Below, one piece after another: positions 19,130 through 27,700 of a DNA stretch of 64,000 bases. The first letter of the stretch is position 1; the number at the start of each line of letters is the position of its first letter. The notes beneath the pieces are model-generated. The model worked only from the letters and a program-made list of their open reading frames with translations. It was not told the DNA's origin and did not search any database. The translations under genes were made by a program, and so were the position numbers. Source of the stretch: Granulicella arctica (GTDB lineage: Bacteria; Acidobacteriota; Terriglobia; Terriglobales; Acidobacteriaceae); NCBI RefSeq assembly GCF_025685605.1, contig NZ_JAGTUT010000001.1:2728001-2792000 (forward strand), read 5' to 3'.

Positions 19130-19864
19130 CTAAGCGAGCGGATGCCGATTCCAATCCTTGTAGATCAGGTACTTCGCAGGCTGCTTGCCCAGCGCGCCAA
19201 ACCACTGCGGACAGAAGGGTGCCATCCAGATGAAATCGCCCGCCGTCACCGGATACCACGCATCACCAAGCCGATAGATGCCGCCACCCTCTAGCATCAA
19301 GAGGCCATGCTCCATCACATGCACTTCAACCATGCTCAACGCGGCACCCGGTTGATAGGTCATCGTATTTACCGCGAAATCAAAGGCCGCATCCGCAGGC
19401 AGCAATCCCCGCACCTGCAGGTCGTCATCACCCATCAGGGCTGTCGGCACAACCAAATCTTCGTGCCCAATCAGCACCGCAGGCGCAGCCGTACGTGCAC
19501 TCGCCACATAGTTCTTCTCGATCACCGCCACCTTCGCAGTCTGGGGCGCATGCAGTCGATGCGTGGTCCCGGCAGGAAGATACGCGAAGCTGCCAGATGT
19601 CAGAGCATGGGTCGAACCTTCAACCGTAAGCTCCGCCTCGCCCGCAAGCAGATAGAAGAACCGTTGCGCGGACGTAGCTCCAAGGGTTCCCCCGGCCTCC
19701 AACTCCGCCGTGTATTGCGTAAACTGTGCACCCGCAGCAGGAGCGATATGGACGATTGCCGTCGCCCCGCTCATCCCCGGCAGGGGCGCGCGTACGAAGG
19801 TGTCCGGTGTCTGAAGAAGATGGTCGCGCTGATTCGTGCTGCGTGTCTCGCCGAGCTTGTGCAT
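19130..19864 (-). CDS. (S)-ureidoglycine aminohydrolase
   Basis: Releases ammonia from (S)-ureidoglycine to give (S)-ureidoglycolate, the step between the two M20 hydrolases flanking it. This 244-residue bicupin ends with the family hallmark: VEVHVMEHGLLMLEGGG, YRLGDAWYPVTAGDFIWMAPFCPQW and YLIYKDWNRHP. The N-terminal cupin carries QRFFYLLAGEAELTVEG and GSFAYLPAGTTH. The metal site lies in the C-terminal cupin (EVHVMEHG). It corresponds to E. coli AllE/YlbA and plant UGlyAH. It is 21 nt from each neighbour within the operon. Confidence 0.93.
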   Translation of the reverse strand: MHKLGETRSTNQRDHLLQTPDTFVRAPLPGMSGATAIVHIAPAAGAQFTQYTAELEAGGTLGATSAQRFFYLLAGEAELTVEGSTHALTSGSFAYLPAGTTHRLHAPQTAKVAVIEKNYVASARTAAPAVLIGHEDLVVPTALMGDDDLQVRGLLPADAAFDFAVNTMTYQPGAALSMVEVHVMEHGLLMLEGGGIYRLGDAWYPVTAGDFIWMAPFCPQWFGALGKQPAKYLIYKDWNRHPLA

Positions 19865-19885
19865 GGGCCGTCCTGTTTCTAGACG

Positions 19886-21133
19886 TTAGCCTACAGCAGC
19901 ATCGTCACGATCTCGCAGTGTCTTTATAAACACCATCGCCGTCGCCAGCGCAGCCTCGACATCCTGCGGCAGCACCGCCTCATCCGGATGGTGGCTCAAC
20001 CCACCTGGACTTCGCAGGAACAGCATGACGGAAGGAACCAGTTCGGCGACGATCATCGCATCGTGTCCCGCGCCGCTCGTCATTCTCTCCGTGGGATAGC
20101 CCGCAAACCGTGCCGCAGAGAGAAGCCGCTCCACCAACTCCACATCCATCGGTACGGCAGCCTGTTCGTGCATCTTCGTAGCCGCGACCCTGACACCGCG
20201 CGAGACAGCAGCAAACTCAGCCCGGCTCAGCAGCGCAGCCACAGCCGTGTGGCGCACCTCATTTCGCGCGTGCCGCACATCGAGCGAAACCGTCACCTCG
20301 CCCGCGATCACATTTACTGCCCCGGGGCTTGCATCAATGCGCCCGACCGTAGCGACCAGGCCGTCATGGCAGAGCGCATACTGCTCCACTTCCACGATCC
20401 AGTGCGCCGCCGCTGCGAGCGCATCGTGCCGCAGACGCATCGGTGTCGTACCCGCATGGTTCGCTTGCCCGGTAAAGATAAGCTGCAGCCGCGTCTGACC
20501 CGCGATCGCATCCACGACCCCCAGCGACCGGTCCACACTTTCAAGCACCGGCCCCTGCTCGATATGAAACTCAAGATATGCGAAGGTCTCCGGCGCAAAC
20601 TGCGCATCCTCAAGCCTTTCAGGATCGAGTCCAAAGGTCCGCAGCGCATTCGTAATACTGACCCCGCCTCTGTCGGTGCGCGCAAGCGTCTCTGCGTCGA
20701 GTTTGCCCATCAGTGCAAGGCTACCCAGAAAAGGCTTGCCGAAGCGAACACCCTCTTCTTCCGAAAAGCCGACGACCTCAATCGCGAATGGAAGCCTCTC
20801 GCCGCGAAGCTCTTCAATCACAGCTACCCCAAGCACCACCCCGAGCACGCCATCGAACGCGCCCGCATTCGGAACAGTATCCAGATGCGAAGCGATCATC
20901 AGTCTCGGAGCGTCTTCGATCGCAGCAGCATAGAACCCGCGCAGATTGCCCGCCGCATCCACGCGAACGGTCATCCCCGCAGCTTCCATCCACCCAAGCA
21001 AATCCTGATGAACGTCACGCGCAGCAGGCGACAGAAAGAGCCGCGTCGTCTCGCCTGCGACGTCGGTGTGCTTCGCGAGCAACCGGCATCGTGCAATCAC
21101 TTCGTCTGCGCTGATATGTCGCTCCGGCATCAT
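19886..21133 (-). CDS. allC: Allantoate amidohydrolase (M20 family)
   Basis: Predicted to hydrolyse allantoate to ureidoglycine, CO2 and ammonia. The 415-residue protein has the M20 carbamoylase pattern: IASHLDTVPNAGAFDGVLGVVLG, GFSEEEGVRFGKPFLGS, LEFHIEQGPVLES and GAGHDAMIVAELVP. N-carbamoyl-L-amino-acid hydrolases share all this, but its place between urate oxidase and ureidoglycine aminohydrolase makes the allantoate activity much more likely. The ATG overlaps the urate oxidase stop by 4 nt (ATGA), and a second ATG follows at once. It is a divergent paralogue of the ureidoglycolate amidohydrolase in the same operon. Confidence 0.9.
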   Translation of the reverse strand: MMPERHISADEVIARCRLLAKHTDVAGETTRLFLSPAARDVHQDLLGWMEAAGMTVRVDAAGNLRGFYAAAIEDAPRLMIASHLDTVPNAGAFDGVLGVVLGVAVIEELRGERLPFAIEVVGFSEEEGVRFGKPFLGSLALMGKLDAETLARTDRGGVSITNALRTFGLDPERLEDAQFAPETFAYLEFHIEQGPVLESVDRSLGVVDAIAGQTRLQLIFTGQANHAGTTPMRLRHDALAAAAHWIVEVEQYALCHDGLVATVGRIDASPGAVNVIAGEVTVSLDVRHARNEVRHTAVAALLSRAEFAAVSRGVRVAATKMHEQAAVPMDVELVERLLSAARFAGYPTERMTSGAGHDAMIVAELVPSVMLFLRSPGGLSHHPDEAVLPQDVEAALATAMVFIKTLRDRDDAAVG

Positions 21134-21987
21134 GCGACAGCAGGCCTCCTGCGGATGCGTGCTTCGATATAGCCATGCGGCTCATCGGTAGGCACAAAGA
21201 TCTCGTTCGGATTGTCGAGCCCAAAACGGGACAGATCCACCAGCAGGCAGTGCTTGTTCGGCATCGCAAGCTCTATCTCGTCCACATCGCTGACCGCTCC
21301 GAGCGCGTCCTCAGCCATCGCGTAGAGCGTCTCCTGGACGGATTTGCTCTTGTGGTTCGCAAAGGTCCGCAGCATCGTCTCGCGCATCGTCGAACGTGCC
21401 GCCTCGAAGTCGATGTCCGTCCTCACGTAATGCCACTCCGCACGCACCGAAGTCCCGAAGACGCGATCCGAAGTCTCCTTCAGCGTAGTCAGCGAGTCCT
21501 GAATATAACCCTCAAACCCGGAGTCGGCCGTCTTCAAAACATGCATATGATCAAGGCCTGAGAGAATCTTGAAGCTGCCGCCCTGCGCCCGCTCCACGTG
21601 AGTCGTCTGCACCTCGGCGCTGCCATGCATGAAGGCACTGGGATGCGGTTCGCCATCCACCGTCAGCCGCTTCCATAGCGCAGCCTCGATGCGGATTGCC
21701 GCCGATGAGATCTGCACATTGCGACCCAGCAGAAAATCCGCGAGCTCCATCGCGTACGCCTCCATCGACGTCGCCTTGGACTGCCGTGCCACAAAGTAGA
21801 CCGTATTCTTCATCGTGTCGGTCGCAAGAATCTTGCTGTTATCGCCTGCGGTGTGAGCTGAGTCGAAGTCCCCCTTCAGTAGCACCTGCACCGTCCACTC
21901 ACGCACCTCGTTGCCATGCGGATGCCGAGTCACCTTCATCAGGCGCACGCGCGATTTACCATAGCGGTTTTCAGCGATCTCAATCAT
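21130..21987 (-). CDS. Urate oxidase (uricase)
   Basis: Oxidises urate to 5-hydroxyisourate with O2, without a cofactor. Two T-fold halves are visible: NRYGKSRVRLMKVTRH and the active-site segment ILATDTMKNTVYFVAR in the first, IQDSLTTLKETSDRVFGTSV and LPN-like AMPNKHCLLVDLSRFGLDNPNEIFVPTDEPHG in the second. The frame extends to 22020, but ATG 21987 (MIEIAENRYGK) has GAGGGAG 8 nt ahead and gives the normal ~285-residue length. It is 4 nt after the HIU hydrolase stop and overlaps allC by 4 nt. Confidence 0.96.
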   Translation of the reverse strand: MIEIAENRYGKSRVRLMKVTRHPHGNEVREWTVQVLLKGDFDSAHTAGDNSKILATDTMKNTVYFVARQSKATSMEAYAMELADFLLGRNVQISSAAIRIEAALWKRLTVDGEPHPSAFMHGSAEVQTTHVERAQGGSFKILSGLDHMHVLKTADSGFEGYIQDSLTTLKETSDRVFGTSVRAEWHYVRTDIDFEAARSTMRETMLRTFANHKSKSVQETLYAMAEDALGAVSDVDEIELAMPNKHCLLVDLSRFGLDNPNEIFVPTDEPHGYIEARIRRRPAVA

Positions 21988-21991
21988 GCAG

Positions 21992-22330
21992 TCAGCTCCC
22001 TCGGTAGGTCGTATAGCCATTGGCAGTCAGCAGCAGGGGAACGTGGTAATGCTGCTCCGTATTTGTAACCGTGAAGGTAATCTCCACGCACGGATACAAA
22101 CCTTCAACCATTTGCAACTTATAGTAGTCCGCTGTAGCGAAGCGAATTTTATAGTGAGCAGTCCGAAGCAAATGCGATTCCGGCAGCAGTTGCTTGCATC
22201 GCCCATCCTCATCTGTGCTGGTTGCATGAAGCTCGATCCACCCACCGCCCTCCGCAATCGACAACACCACCGGAACCCATGCCGCAGGTCGTCCCAGTGC
22301 TGTATCGAGAATGTGTGTCGAAATTCCCAT
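21992..22330 (-). CDS. 5-hydroxyisourate hydrolase (transthyretin-like)
   Basis: Opens 5-hydroxyisourate to OHCU. The 112-residue protein has the HIUase signatures: MGISTHILDTALGRPA at the start, ESHLLRTAHYKIRF with TADYY in the middle, YPCVEITFTV and HYHVPLLLT, and the terminal YRGS that defines the family. ATG 22330 begins 2 nt after the uraD stop with GGAGGGCAGG just upstream; ATG 22351 inside uraD is less likely. No signal peptide, so the enzyme is cytosolic beside uricase. Confidence 0.95.
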   Translation of the reverse strand: MGISTHILDTALGRPAAWVPVVLSIAEGGGWIELHATSTDEDGRCKQLLPESHLLRTAHYKIRFATADYYKLQMVEGLYPCVEITFTVTNTEQHYHVPLLLTANGYTTYRGS

Positions 22331-22332
22331 GC

Positions 22333-22848
22333 CTACCTGCCCTCCAGCCATCGCCGTAAGCGAAGCTGCGTAATCTGCCGCTGGTGCTCCGCCGCTTCGT
22401 ATAGTTCTGTCATCGGATCATTGCCCATGCGGCCTTCCAGTATCCCAAGAATATCCGCAGCCGACCGCCCTGACGCGCACACAATGAAGATGCGCCCGAA
22501 CTTCGCCTCATACCTTGCATTGCCTTCTGCGAGTGCAACCACCGCAGCCTCATCCGGCGACATCGCGGCCTGCTGCTCCTGCTCCGACCATCGCAGCGAC
22601 TCCGCTGTAGCCTGCTTCTCCACCTGCCGCTGCCCGATGCGCGGATGGCTATCAAACGCCTCCTGCCACGCCGCCTCGGGCAATGCCTTCCAAACCTTGT
22701 CCGAAGCAGCAAACAAGACAGCATCCGTCGCAATCGGCCGACGTGATGCCAGCTCCTCGGCCCATAGGGACGATCCACAGCAGGGAAGCACCTCCCGCGC
22801 CGCCGTCGCCACATCAAGCAGGTTCCACCGCTCAAGCACCTCGCTCAT
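22333..22848 (-). CDS. uraD: 2-oxo-4-hydroxy-4-carboxy-5-ureidoimidazoline (OHCU) decarboxylase
   Basis: Decarboxylates OHCU to (S)-allantoin. The 171-residue all-helical protein shows the catalytic SHPRIG (His near residue 68), the following WSEQEQ segment, LAEGNARYEAKFGRIFIVCASGRSAADIL and the closing RMGNDPMTEL, all typical of UraD. Its start overlaps the allantoinase stop by 4 nt, and hiuH follows 2 nt after its stop, so the three are almost certainly translated from one message. Confidence 0.95.
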   Translation of the reverse strand: MSEVLERWNLLDVATAAREVLPCCGSSLWAEELASRRPIATDAVLFAASDKVWKALPEAAWQEAFDSHPRIGQRQVEKQATAESLRWSEQEQQAAMSPDEAAVVALAEGNARYEAKFGRIFIVCASGRSAADILGILEGRMGNDPMTELYEAAEHQRQITQLRLRRWLEGR

Positions 22849-24200
22849 AGTCCCTTACTCACCAGCGCCCGTCCACGGATCCCCGGCATCACTGCCCCAT
22901 TGCGAAACACAGCCTCACCACGAAGATACGTCGCCCGCACCACACCCTGCAGCGCCTCTCCAAGGTAGGGCGAGATGGGATGCCGATAGTGCAGCCGATC
23001 CGCGCTCACGACAAACGCAGCCTCAGGATCAAACACAGTAAAGTTCGCCTCGCGCCCAGCCTCAAGCCTACCCACCTCACCCTCCATCCCCGCAAGCTTC
23101 GCAGGCGCAGCACTCATCCACCGCACAACATCATTCAGCCCGAACCCGCGCCGCACACAGTCCGTCCACACCACAGGCAGTGCCACCGACAAACTCGCAA
23201 TCCCACCCCAGGCACGGTCAAACCGTCCGATTTCAACCTGCTTCATCACCGGTGGACACGGCGAGTGATCTGTCACCACCATATCGATCAAGCCCTCGCG
23301 CAGGGCCCCCCAAAGCTCCTCACGATTCGCCACCCCGCGGATCGGCGGCGCACACTTCAGCAGCGTAGCTCCATCCGCAATCTCCTCCGCAGCAAAGTGC
23401 AGGTAGTGTGGACACGTCTCAACCGTAATCGGCAGTCCCTCCGCCCGGGCCGCTCGCAGATCCGCCAGGGCCATCGCTGTAGAGAGATGAACGATGTGCA
23501 GCCGAAATCCAAACTCCCGGCACAGCCGAATCATCAACCGCACAGCCTCCACCTCCGCCTCATCCGGTCGCGAGGCAAGATACGTCGCATACCGTCGCCA
23601 GTCTTCCCCCACCACTGCCGTAGTTGCTCTGTCGATCGGCCCTGCCAGCTCCGCATGCACCAGCAGCGGCAAGCCCGACTCCGCAATGAACGGCAGCGCT
23701 CGCTCCAACTGCTCCAGGTCGATCATCGTGAAGCCGTCGCACCCCGGATAGATCAGAAAGCACTTGTATCCCGGCACACCCGCCCGCGCCAGCGGCAGCA
23801 GGTCTGCCTGGTTGTCCGCAACCGCTCCGCCCCAGCTAGCCCAGTCGACAACACACTGTCCCTCGGCCACACCTCGCTTTTCTTCAAGCGCCGCCACGGT
23901 AGTCGTCTCCGGAAGGCAGTTCAGCGGCATATCCACCAGCGTCGTATACCCACCCGCAGCCGCCGCTCGTGTCGCCGTGGCAAAGCCCTCCCACTCGGTC
24001 CTGCCCGGCTCATTGATGTGGACATGCGTGTCCACCAGCCCCGGCAGCAGCGCAGCCGCGCCAAAATCCTCCACACGTGCATCGCCCGGAATCTCCGCTA
24101 CATTACATACCGCAAGAATCCGACCGCCCTCCACAAGGAGCGCACCGGGCCGCGTACCCCCGGGTGTTACAACGCGTTGCGAGACAAAGGCATGTGCCAT
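22845..24200 (-). CDS. allB: Allantoinase
   Basis: Hydrolyses (S)-allantoin to allantoate. The 451-residue cyclic amidohydrolase has the metal-binding DTHVHINEPGRTEWEGF, a lysine in VPGYKCFL likely to be the carboxylated bridging residue, LLVHAELAG, LRLHIVHLSTA, and the late TDHSPCPP aspartate. It is the first gene of the eight-gene minus-strand operon and diverges from the guanine-deaminase-like gene over about 60 nt, so the operon promoter must lie in or near that gap. It overlaps uraD by 4 nt. Confidence 0.96.
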   Translation of the reverse strand: MAHAFVSQRVVTPGGTRPGALLVEGGRILAVCNVAEIPGDARVEDFGAAALLPGLVDTHVHINEPGRTEWEGFATATRAAAAGGYTTLVDMPLNCLPETTTVAALEEKRGVAEGQCVVDWASWGGAVADNQADLLPLARAGVPGYKCFLIYPGCDGFTMIDLEQLERALPFIAESGLPLLVHAELAGPIDRATTAVVGEDWRRYATYLASRPDEAEVEAVRLMIRLCREFGFRLHIVHLSTAMALADLRAARAEGLPITVETCPHYLHFAAEEIADGATLLKCAPPIRGVANREELWGALREGLIDMVVTDHSPCPPVMKQVEIGRFDRAWGGIASLSVALPVVWTDCVRRGFGLNDVVRWMSAAPAKLAGMEGEVGRLEAGREANFTVFDPEAAFVVSADRLHYRHPISPYLGEALQGVVRATYLRGEAVFRNGAVMPGIRGRALVSKGL

Positions 24201-24262
24201 AATTTGTGTATCTGAATACCTTACCCGCGACCCACCCGTTGCGCGAGAAAGAAACGAGTCCC

Positions 24263-24739
24263 ATGCGGCAAGGCGATCCTCTCTTCATGCAGCAAGCGAT
24301 CGCGCTCGCTACCGAAAACGTCCTCTCCGGTCGCGGCGGTCCCTTCGGCGCGGTCATCGTGCGCGACGGCAAGGTCGTCGCCACCGGTGCCAACCAGGTC
24401 ACCGCGACCAACGACCCCACCGCCCACGCCGAAGTCGTCGCCATCCGTAACGCTTGCACCACACTAGCGACCTTCCAGCTTCACGGCTGCCAGATCTACA
24501 CCAGTTGCGAGCCCTGCCCCATGTGCCTCGCCGCCATCTACTGGGCTCACTGCGACGCCATCTTCTACGGCAACACCGCCGCCGATGCTGCCGACACCGG
24601 CTTCGACGACGGCATGCTTTACACCGAGATGACGCGCTCCCACGCCGACCGCCAGAAACCCATCACCATGCTCCTCCGCGACGAGGCACTCTCCAGCTTC
24701 GCCGCATGGAAGGCCCACGGCACACGCATCGACTACTGA
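24263..24739 (+). CDS. Nucleoside/guanine deaminase (CDA-fold, GuaD-like)
   Basis: A zinc deaminase of the guanine/cytosine deaminase fold, predicted to convert guanine to xanthine at the top of the purine pathway. The 158-residue protein has the zinc and proton-shuttle residues His55 and Glu57 (TAHAEVVAI) and Cys85/Cys88 in CEPCPMC. The C-terminal region FDDGMLYTEMTR and SSFAAWKAHGTRIDY resembles Bacillus GuaD, which swaps its tail between subunits. The frame extends to 24206, but ATG 24263 (MRQGDPLFMQQAIALA) matches the family start. It diverges from allB, which supports a purine role; tRNA adenosine deaminase (TadA) is the main alternative, but the tail argues against it. Confidence 0.87.
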   Translation: MRQGDPLFMQQAIALATENVLSGRGGPFGAVIVRDGKVVATGANQVTATNDPTAHAEVVAIRNACTTLATFQLHGCQIYTSCEPCPMCLAAIYWAHCDAIFYGNTAADAADTGFDDGMLYTEMTRSHADRQKPITMLLRDEALSSFAAWKAHGTRIDY

Positions 24740-24773
24740 GCAAGCTCAAACCAGACAGGATCGACACGCAAGC

Positions 24774-26114
24774 ATGGCAACCAAAAAAGCTCCGAAGAAA
24801 GCATCACCCCGCACCACACTCGCACCCGTCACGAAGGTCGCGATCCTCGGCTTCGGTACTGTCGGTAGCTCAGTCGCCCGCGTCCTCGCCGCGCAGAAGT
24901 TCCCTGGCATCCAACTCACCCACATCTTCAATCGCGACGTCGACCGCAAGCGCACCTCCGCCGCCGCCAAGTTCGTCCCCAAGTCCGTCCTTTGGACCGA
25001 GTCGATCAACGATATCCTTCGCTCCGATGTAGACGTCGTCATCGAGCTAATGGGCGGTCTTAAGCCCGTCGAACTCTGGCTCACCAAGGCGCTCACCGCC
25101 GGCAAATCCGTAGTCACCGCCAACAAGCAGCTCATCGCCTACCGCGGAGCCGCCCTCCTCAAGCTCGCCGCGAAACACAAGGCGCAGCTCGTCTATAACG
25201 CCGCCGTCGCTGGCGGAGTGCCCGTCATCCCCGGTATCCTGCAGGGCCTCTCCGGCGACCAGATCACCCGCCTCTCCGGCATCGTCAACGGCACCTGTAA
25301 CTTCATCCTCTCGCGCATGGAGAACGGCGCAGCCTACGCCACCGTCCTCGCCGACGCCCAGCACGCTGGGTATGCCGAGACCGACCCTTCCGCCGACGTC
25401 GACGGCTACGATGCCCGGGCCAAACTCTGCATCCTCTCCCGCATCGCTCTCCACGCCGAACTCGACCCCGACACCGTCGCCACCCAGACCATCTCCACTG
25501 TCGAAGCCATCGACTTCGCCTACGCCAAAGAACTCAACTGCACCATCCGCCAGGTCTCCCGCGCCGAACTCAACGGCAAGGCAGTCCACGCCCGCGTAGG
25601 CCCCATGCTCGTCCCCCGAAGCTCCCCCATCGCGTGGTCGCACGGTACGCAGAATATGGTCGTAGCCACCGGACGCTTCGGCGGCGACACCGTCTTCTCC
25701 GGCCATGGCGCAGGCGGCGAACCCACCGCAGTAGCCGTCGTCTCCGACCTCCTCGCCGTGGCCCAGGGCTGCACTACCGTTCACCTCCCCGTCAAAAAGC
25801 GCGAGGTCGTCAGCGACTTCCTCGCCCCCCATTACCTCCGCTTCATCGTCGACGACAAGCCCGGCATCGTCTCCGCCATCGCCGGTGCTCTCTCCAAGGT
25901 GGGCGCCAATATCGACTCCATCCTCCAGCGCCCCGGCTACCCTAAGCACCGCCTCCCCTTCGTCGTCACCACCGAGCCCTGTCTTACCTCAACCATCGAG
26001 CAGGCCATCCGCTCCATCGCCCGCATGGACTGCATGCTCGAGCCGCCCCTCTGCCTCCAGATGCTCGTAGCCGACGACAAAGCCGAAGACGTAGAGCTCC
26101 CCGCAGGTATCTAG
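24774..26114 (+). CDS. hom: Homoserine dehydrogenase
   Basis: Reduces aspartate semialdehyde to homoserine, the branch point to Thr, Met and Ile. The 446-residue protein has a Rossmann start VAILGFGTVGSSVARVL after an 18-residue basic leader, GGLKPVELWLTKALTAGKSVVTANKQ, the NAGVPV-like AGGVPVIPG, IVNGTCNFILSRM, the catalytic lysine region ADVDGYDARAKLCIL, and a C-terminal ACT domain (RFIVDDKPGIVSAIAGALSKVGANI) for feedback by threonine. It starts 34 nt after the deaminase gene. The phosphodiesterase gene begins 2 nt after its stop. Confidence 0.96.
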   Translation: MATKKAPKKASPRTTLAPVTKVAILGFGTVGSSVARVLAAQKFPGIQLTHIFNRDVDRKRTSAAAKFVPKSVLWTESINDILRSDVDVVIELMGGLKPVELWLTKALTAGKSVVTANKQLIAYRGAALLKLAAKHKAQLVYNAAVAGGVPVIPGILQGLSGDQITRLSGIVNGTCNFILSRMENGAAYATVLADAQHAGYAETDPSADVDGYDARAKLCILSRIALHAELDPDTVATQTISTVEAIDFAYAKELNCTIRQVSRAELNGKAVHARVGPMLVPRSSPIAWSHGTQNMVVATGRFGGDTVFSGHGAGGEPTAVAVVSDLLAVAQGCTTVHLPVKKREVVSDFLAPHYLRFIVDDKPGIVSAIAGALSKVGANIDSILQRPGYPKHRLPFVVTTEPCLTSTIEQAIRSIARMDCMLEPPLCLQMLVADDKAEDVELPAGI

Positions 26115-26116
26115 TC

Positions 26117-27523
26117 ATGCCCTTCTTGCCTGTAATCCCCGACGCGGTTCAACCGTCATCTCGACCGGAGCGTAGCGCAGTGGAGAGACCCCCGTATTTC
26201 GCCCTTGCCCTTGCAGTCGCCCTTGCCTTCAGCCCTTTCACCACGCAGGTTCAGGCCCAAAGCCTAACCCCCGTCATCACCGTTCCCAACCCTCCAAATA
26301 CCGCCGCCCAGCAAGCCAAGCACTACGTAGTCCTCGTCTCACTCGACGGATTCCGCTACGACTATCCGCAGAAGTACGGCGCGCCCCATCTCCAGTCCAT
26401 GGCCGCCCAGGGAGCCAGCGCCCCGCAAGGCATGCTCCCCTCGTACCCATCCCTTACCTTCCCCAATCACCTGAGCCTCGTCACCGGTCTCTACCCAGAA
26501 CACCACGGCATCGTAGCCAACAGCTTCTACGATCCCTCCCGCGACGCCACTTACGTCTACACCCAGTCCAAGACCAACGGCGACGGAAGCTGGTACTCCG
26601 GCACCCCCCTCTGGATCCTCGCCGAGCAGCAGGGCATGCGCGCCGCCTGCCTCTTCTGGCCCGGCTCCGAGGCGGAGATCCAGGGCAAGCGACCCAGCTA
26701 CTACCTCAAATACGACGACAAGTTAGACGACCAGAAGCGTACCGACCAAGTAGCCGCCTGGCTCCAGCTTCCCCCCGACCAGCGCCCCCACTTCATCACC
26801 CTCTACTACTCGAACGTCGACCACGCCGGCCACGGCTATGGCCCTGAATCGGAAGAGGTCCGCGCCGCCGTCCACCACCTCGACGACATGATCGGCGAGC
26901 TCCGGACCAAGCTCGCTGCCCTCGAACTACCCATCGACTTAGTCGTCGTTGCCGACCACGGCATGATCACCCTCAAGCCCGACAACATCGTCCTCTCCGA
27001 CTTTGCCGACCTGACGCACTTCCACACCGAAGGCTTATCCCTCTACGCCGATCCGAACGACGGCGAGGCAGCCGTCACCGCCTACAACGAGTTCAAAGCC
27101 CACCCAGACCCGCGCTTCAGTGTCTACCGCCGCGCCGAAGTCCCCGCAGCCCTCCACTTCGACAGCAACCCCCGCGAAGGCGACCCGGTCATCGTCCCCA
27201 ATGGCCCCTATATGATCCGCGCCCACGCCTCCGTAGCCGGTGCCGAGACCCGCCTCGGCTTCCTGCACGGCAGCCACGGTTTCGATCCCCACACCATGCC
27301 CGAGATGAAGGCCATCTTCTTCGCCACCGGCCCCGACATCAAGCCCGCCGTCCAACTCCCAACGTTCGAGAACATCAACGTCTACCCGTTCATCGCCAGC
27401 ATGCTTGGCCTGACGACACCACCCATCGACGGAAAGCTGAGCGTCCTCGCGCCTGCTTTATCTACTTCTTCAGCTCAAGTAAGGCGCGGCAAAAATAAAG
27501 CTCGAAATCCAGGCTCGCGATGA
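26117..27523 (+). CDS. Secreted nucleotide pyrophosphatase/phosphodiesterase-like enzyme (alkaline phosphatase superfamily)
   Basis: An exported ENPP-type hydrolase of phosphodiesters or nucleotides. It shows VSLDGFRYDYPQKYGAPHL, the catalytic threonine in PSYPSLTFPNHLSLVTGLYPEHHGI, the metal residues of NVDHAGHGYGPES and VVADHGM, and the final HGSHGFDP. A hydrophobic export signal (FALALAVALAFS, cleavage near VQAQ) follows an unusual N-terminus: residues 10-23 are encoded by a REP-like palindrome. The true start may be GTG 26180, which directly precedes the signal and has GGAG 9 nt ahead; ATG 26117 lies 2 nt after hom. Substrate not predictable. Confidence 0.87.
   Translation: MPFLPVIPDAVQPSSRPERSAVERPPYFALALAVALAFSPFTTQVQAQSLTPVITVPNPPNTAAQQAKHYVVLVSLDGFRYDYPQKYGAPHLQSMAAQGASAPQGMLPSYPSLTFPNHLSLVTGLYPEHHGIVANSFYDPSRDATYVYTQSKTNGDGSWYSGTPLWILAEQQGMRAACLFWPGSEAEIQGKRPSYYLKYDDKLDDQKRTDQVAAWLQLPPDQRPHFITLYYSNVDHAGHGYGPESEEVRAAVHHLDDMIGELRTKLAALELPIDLVVVADHGMITLKPDNIVLSDFADLTHFHTEGLSLYADPNDGEAAVTAYNEFKAHPDPRFSVYRRAEVPAALHFDSNPREGDPVIVPNGPYMIRAHASVAGAETRLGFLHGSHGFDPHTMPEMKAIFFATGPDIKPAVQLPTFENINVYPFIASMLGLTTPPIDGKLSVLAPALSTSSAQVRRGKNKARNPGSR
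26157..26195. repeat. REP-like imperfect palindrome
   Basis: The stretch TCATCTCGACCGGAGCG followed by TAGCGCAGTGGAGAGACCCC is an imperfect palindrome (TCTC...GAGA ends, CG-rich core). From memory this is a dispersed repeat of acidobacterial genomes, normally intergenic, and often mistranslated as SSRPERS-type peptide. Here it falls at the 5' end of the phosphodiesterase gene. Only one copy is seen in this window, so its repetitive nature rests on recall. Confidence 0.6.
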
Positions 27524-27581
27524 AGCAGAGCCGACCATTGGTGCTCGATGACCTGCGAATGTGGTGCTGGGATTACTGACC

Positions 27582-27634
27582 TAAGTCGCCTACTTTGAGG
27601 ACCTTGGCTGTAAGTGGCCTATTTGCAGTACTTT
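27582..27634. repeat. Two imperfect 24-nt direct repeats in an intergenic gap
   Basis: Units at 27582-27605 and 27611-27634 both begin TAAGT(C/G)GCCTA and end in A(G/T)(G/T)AC(C/T)TT-like sequence; 18 of 24 positions agree by eye, with a 29-nt period. They lie in the 231-nt gap between the convergent phosphodiesterase and sulfur-carrier fusion genes, outside any gene. Confidence 0.5.
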
Positions 27635-27700
27635 ACCTAGGATGGCTACAGCTAACTACTACATTTTAGACAGTTTAAAGTCCACCCTCTTCCTGAAATA

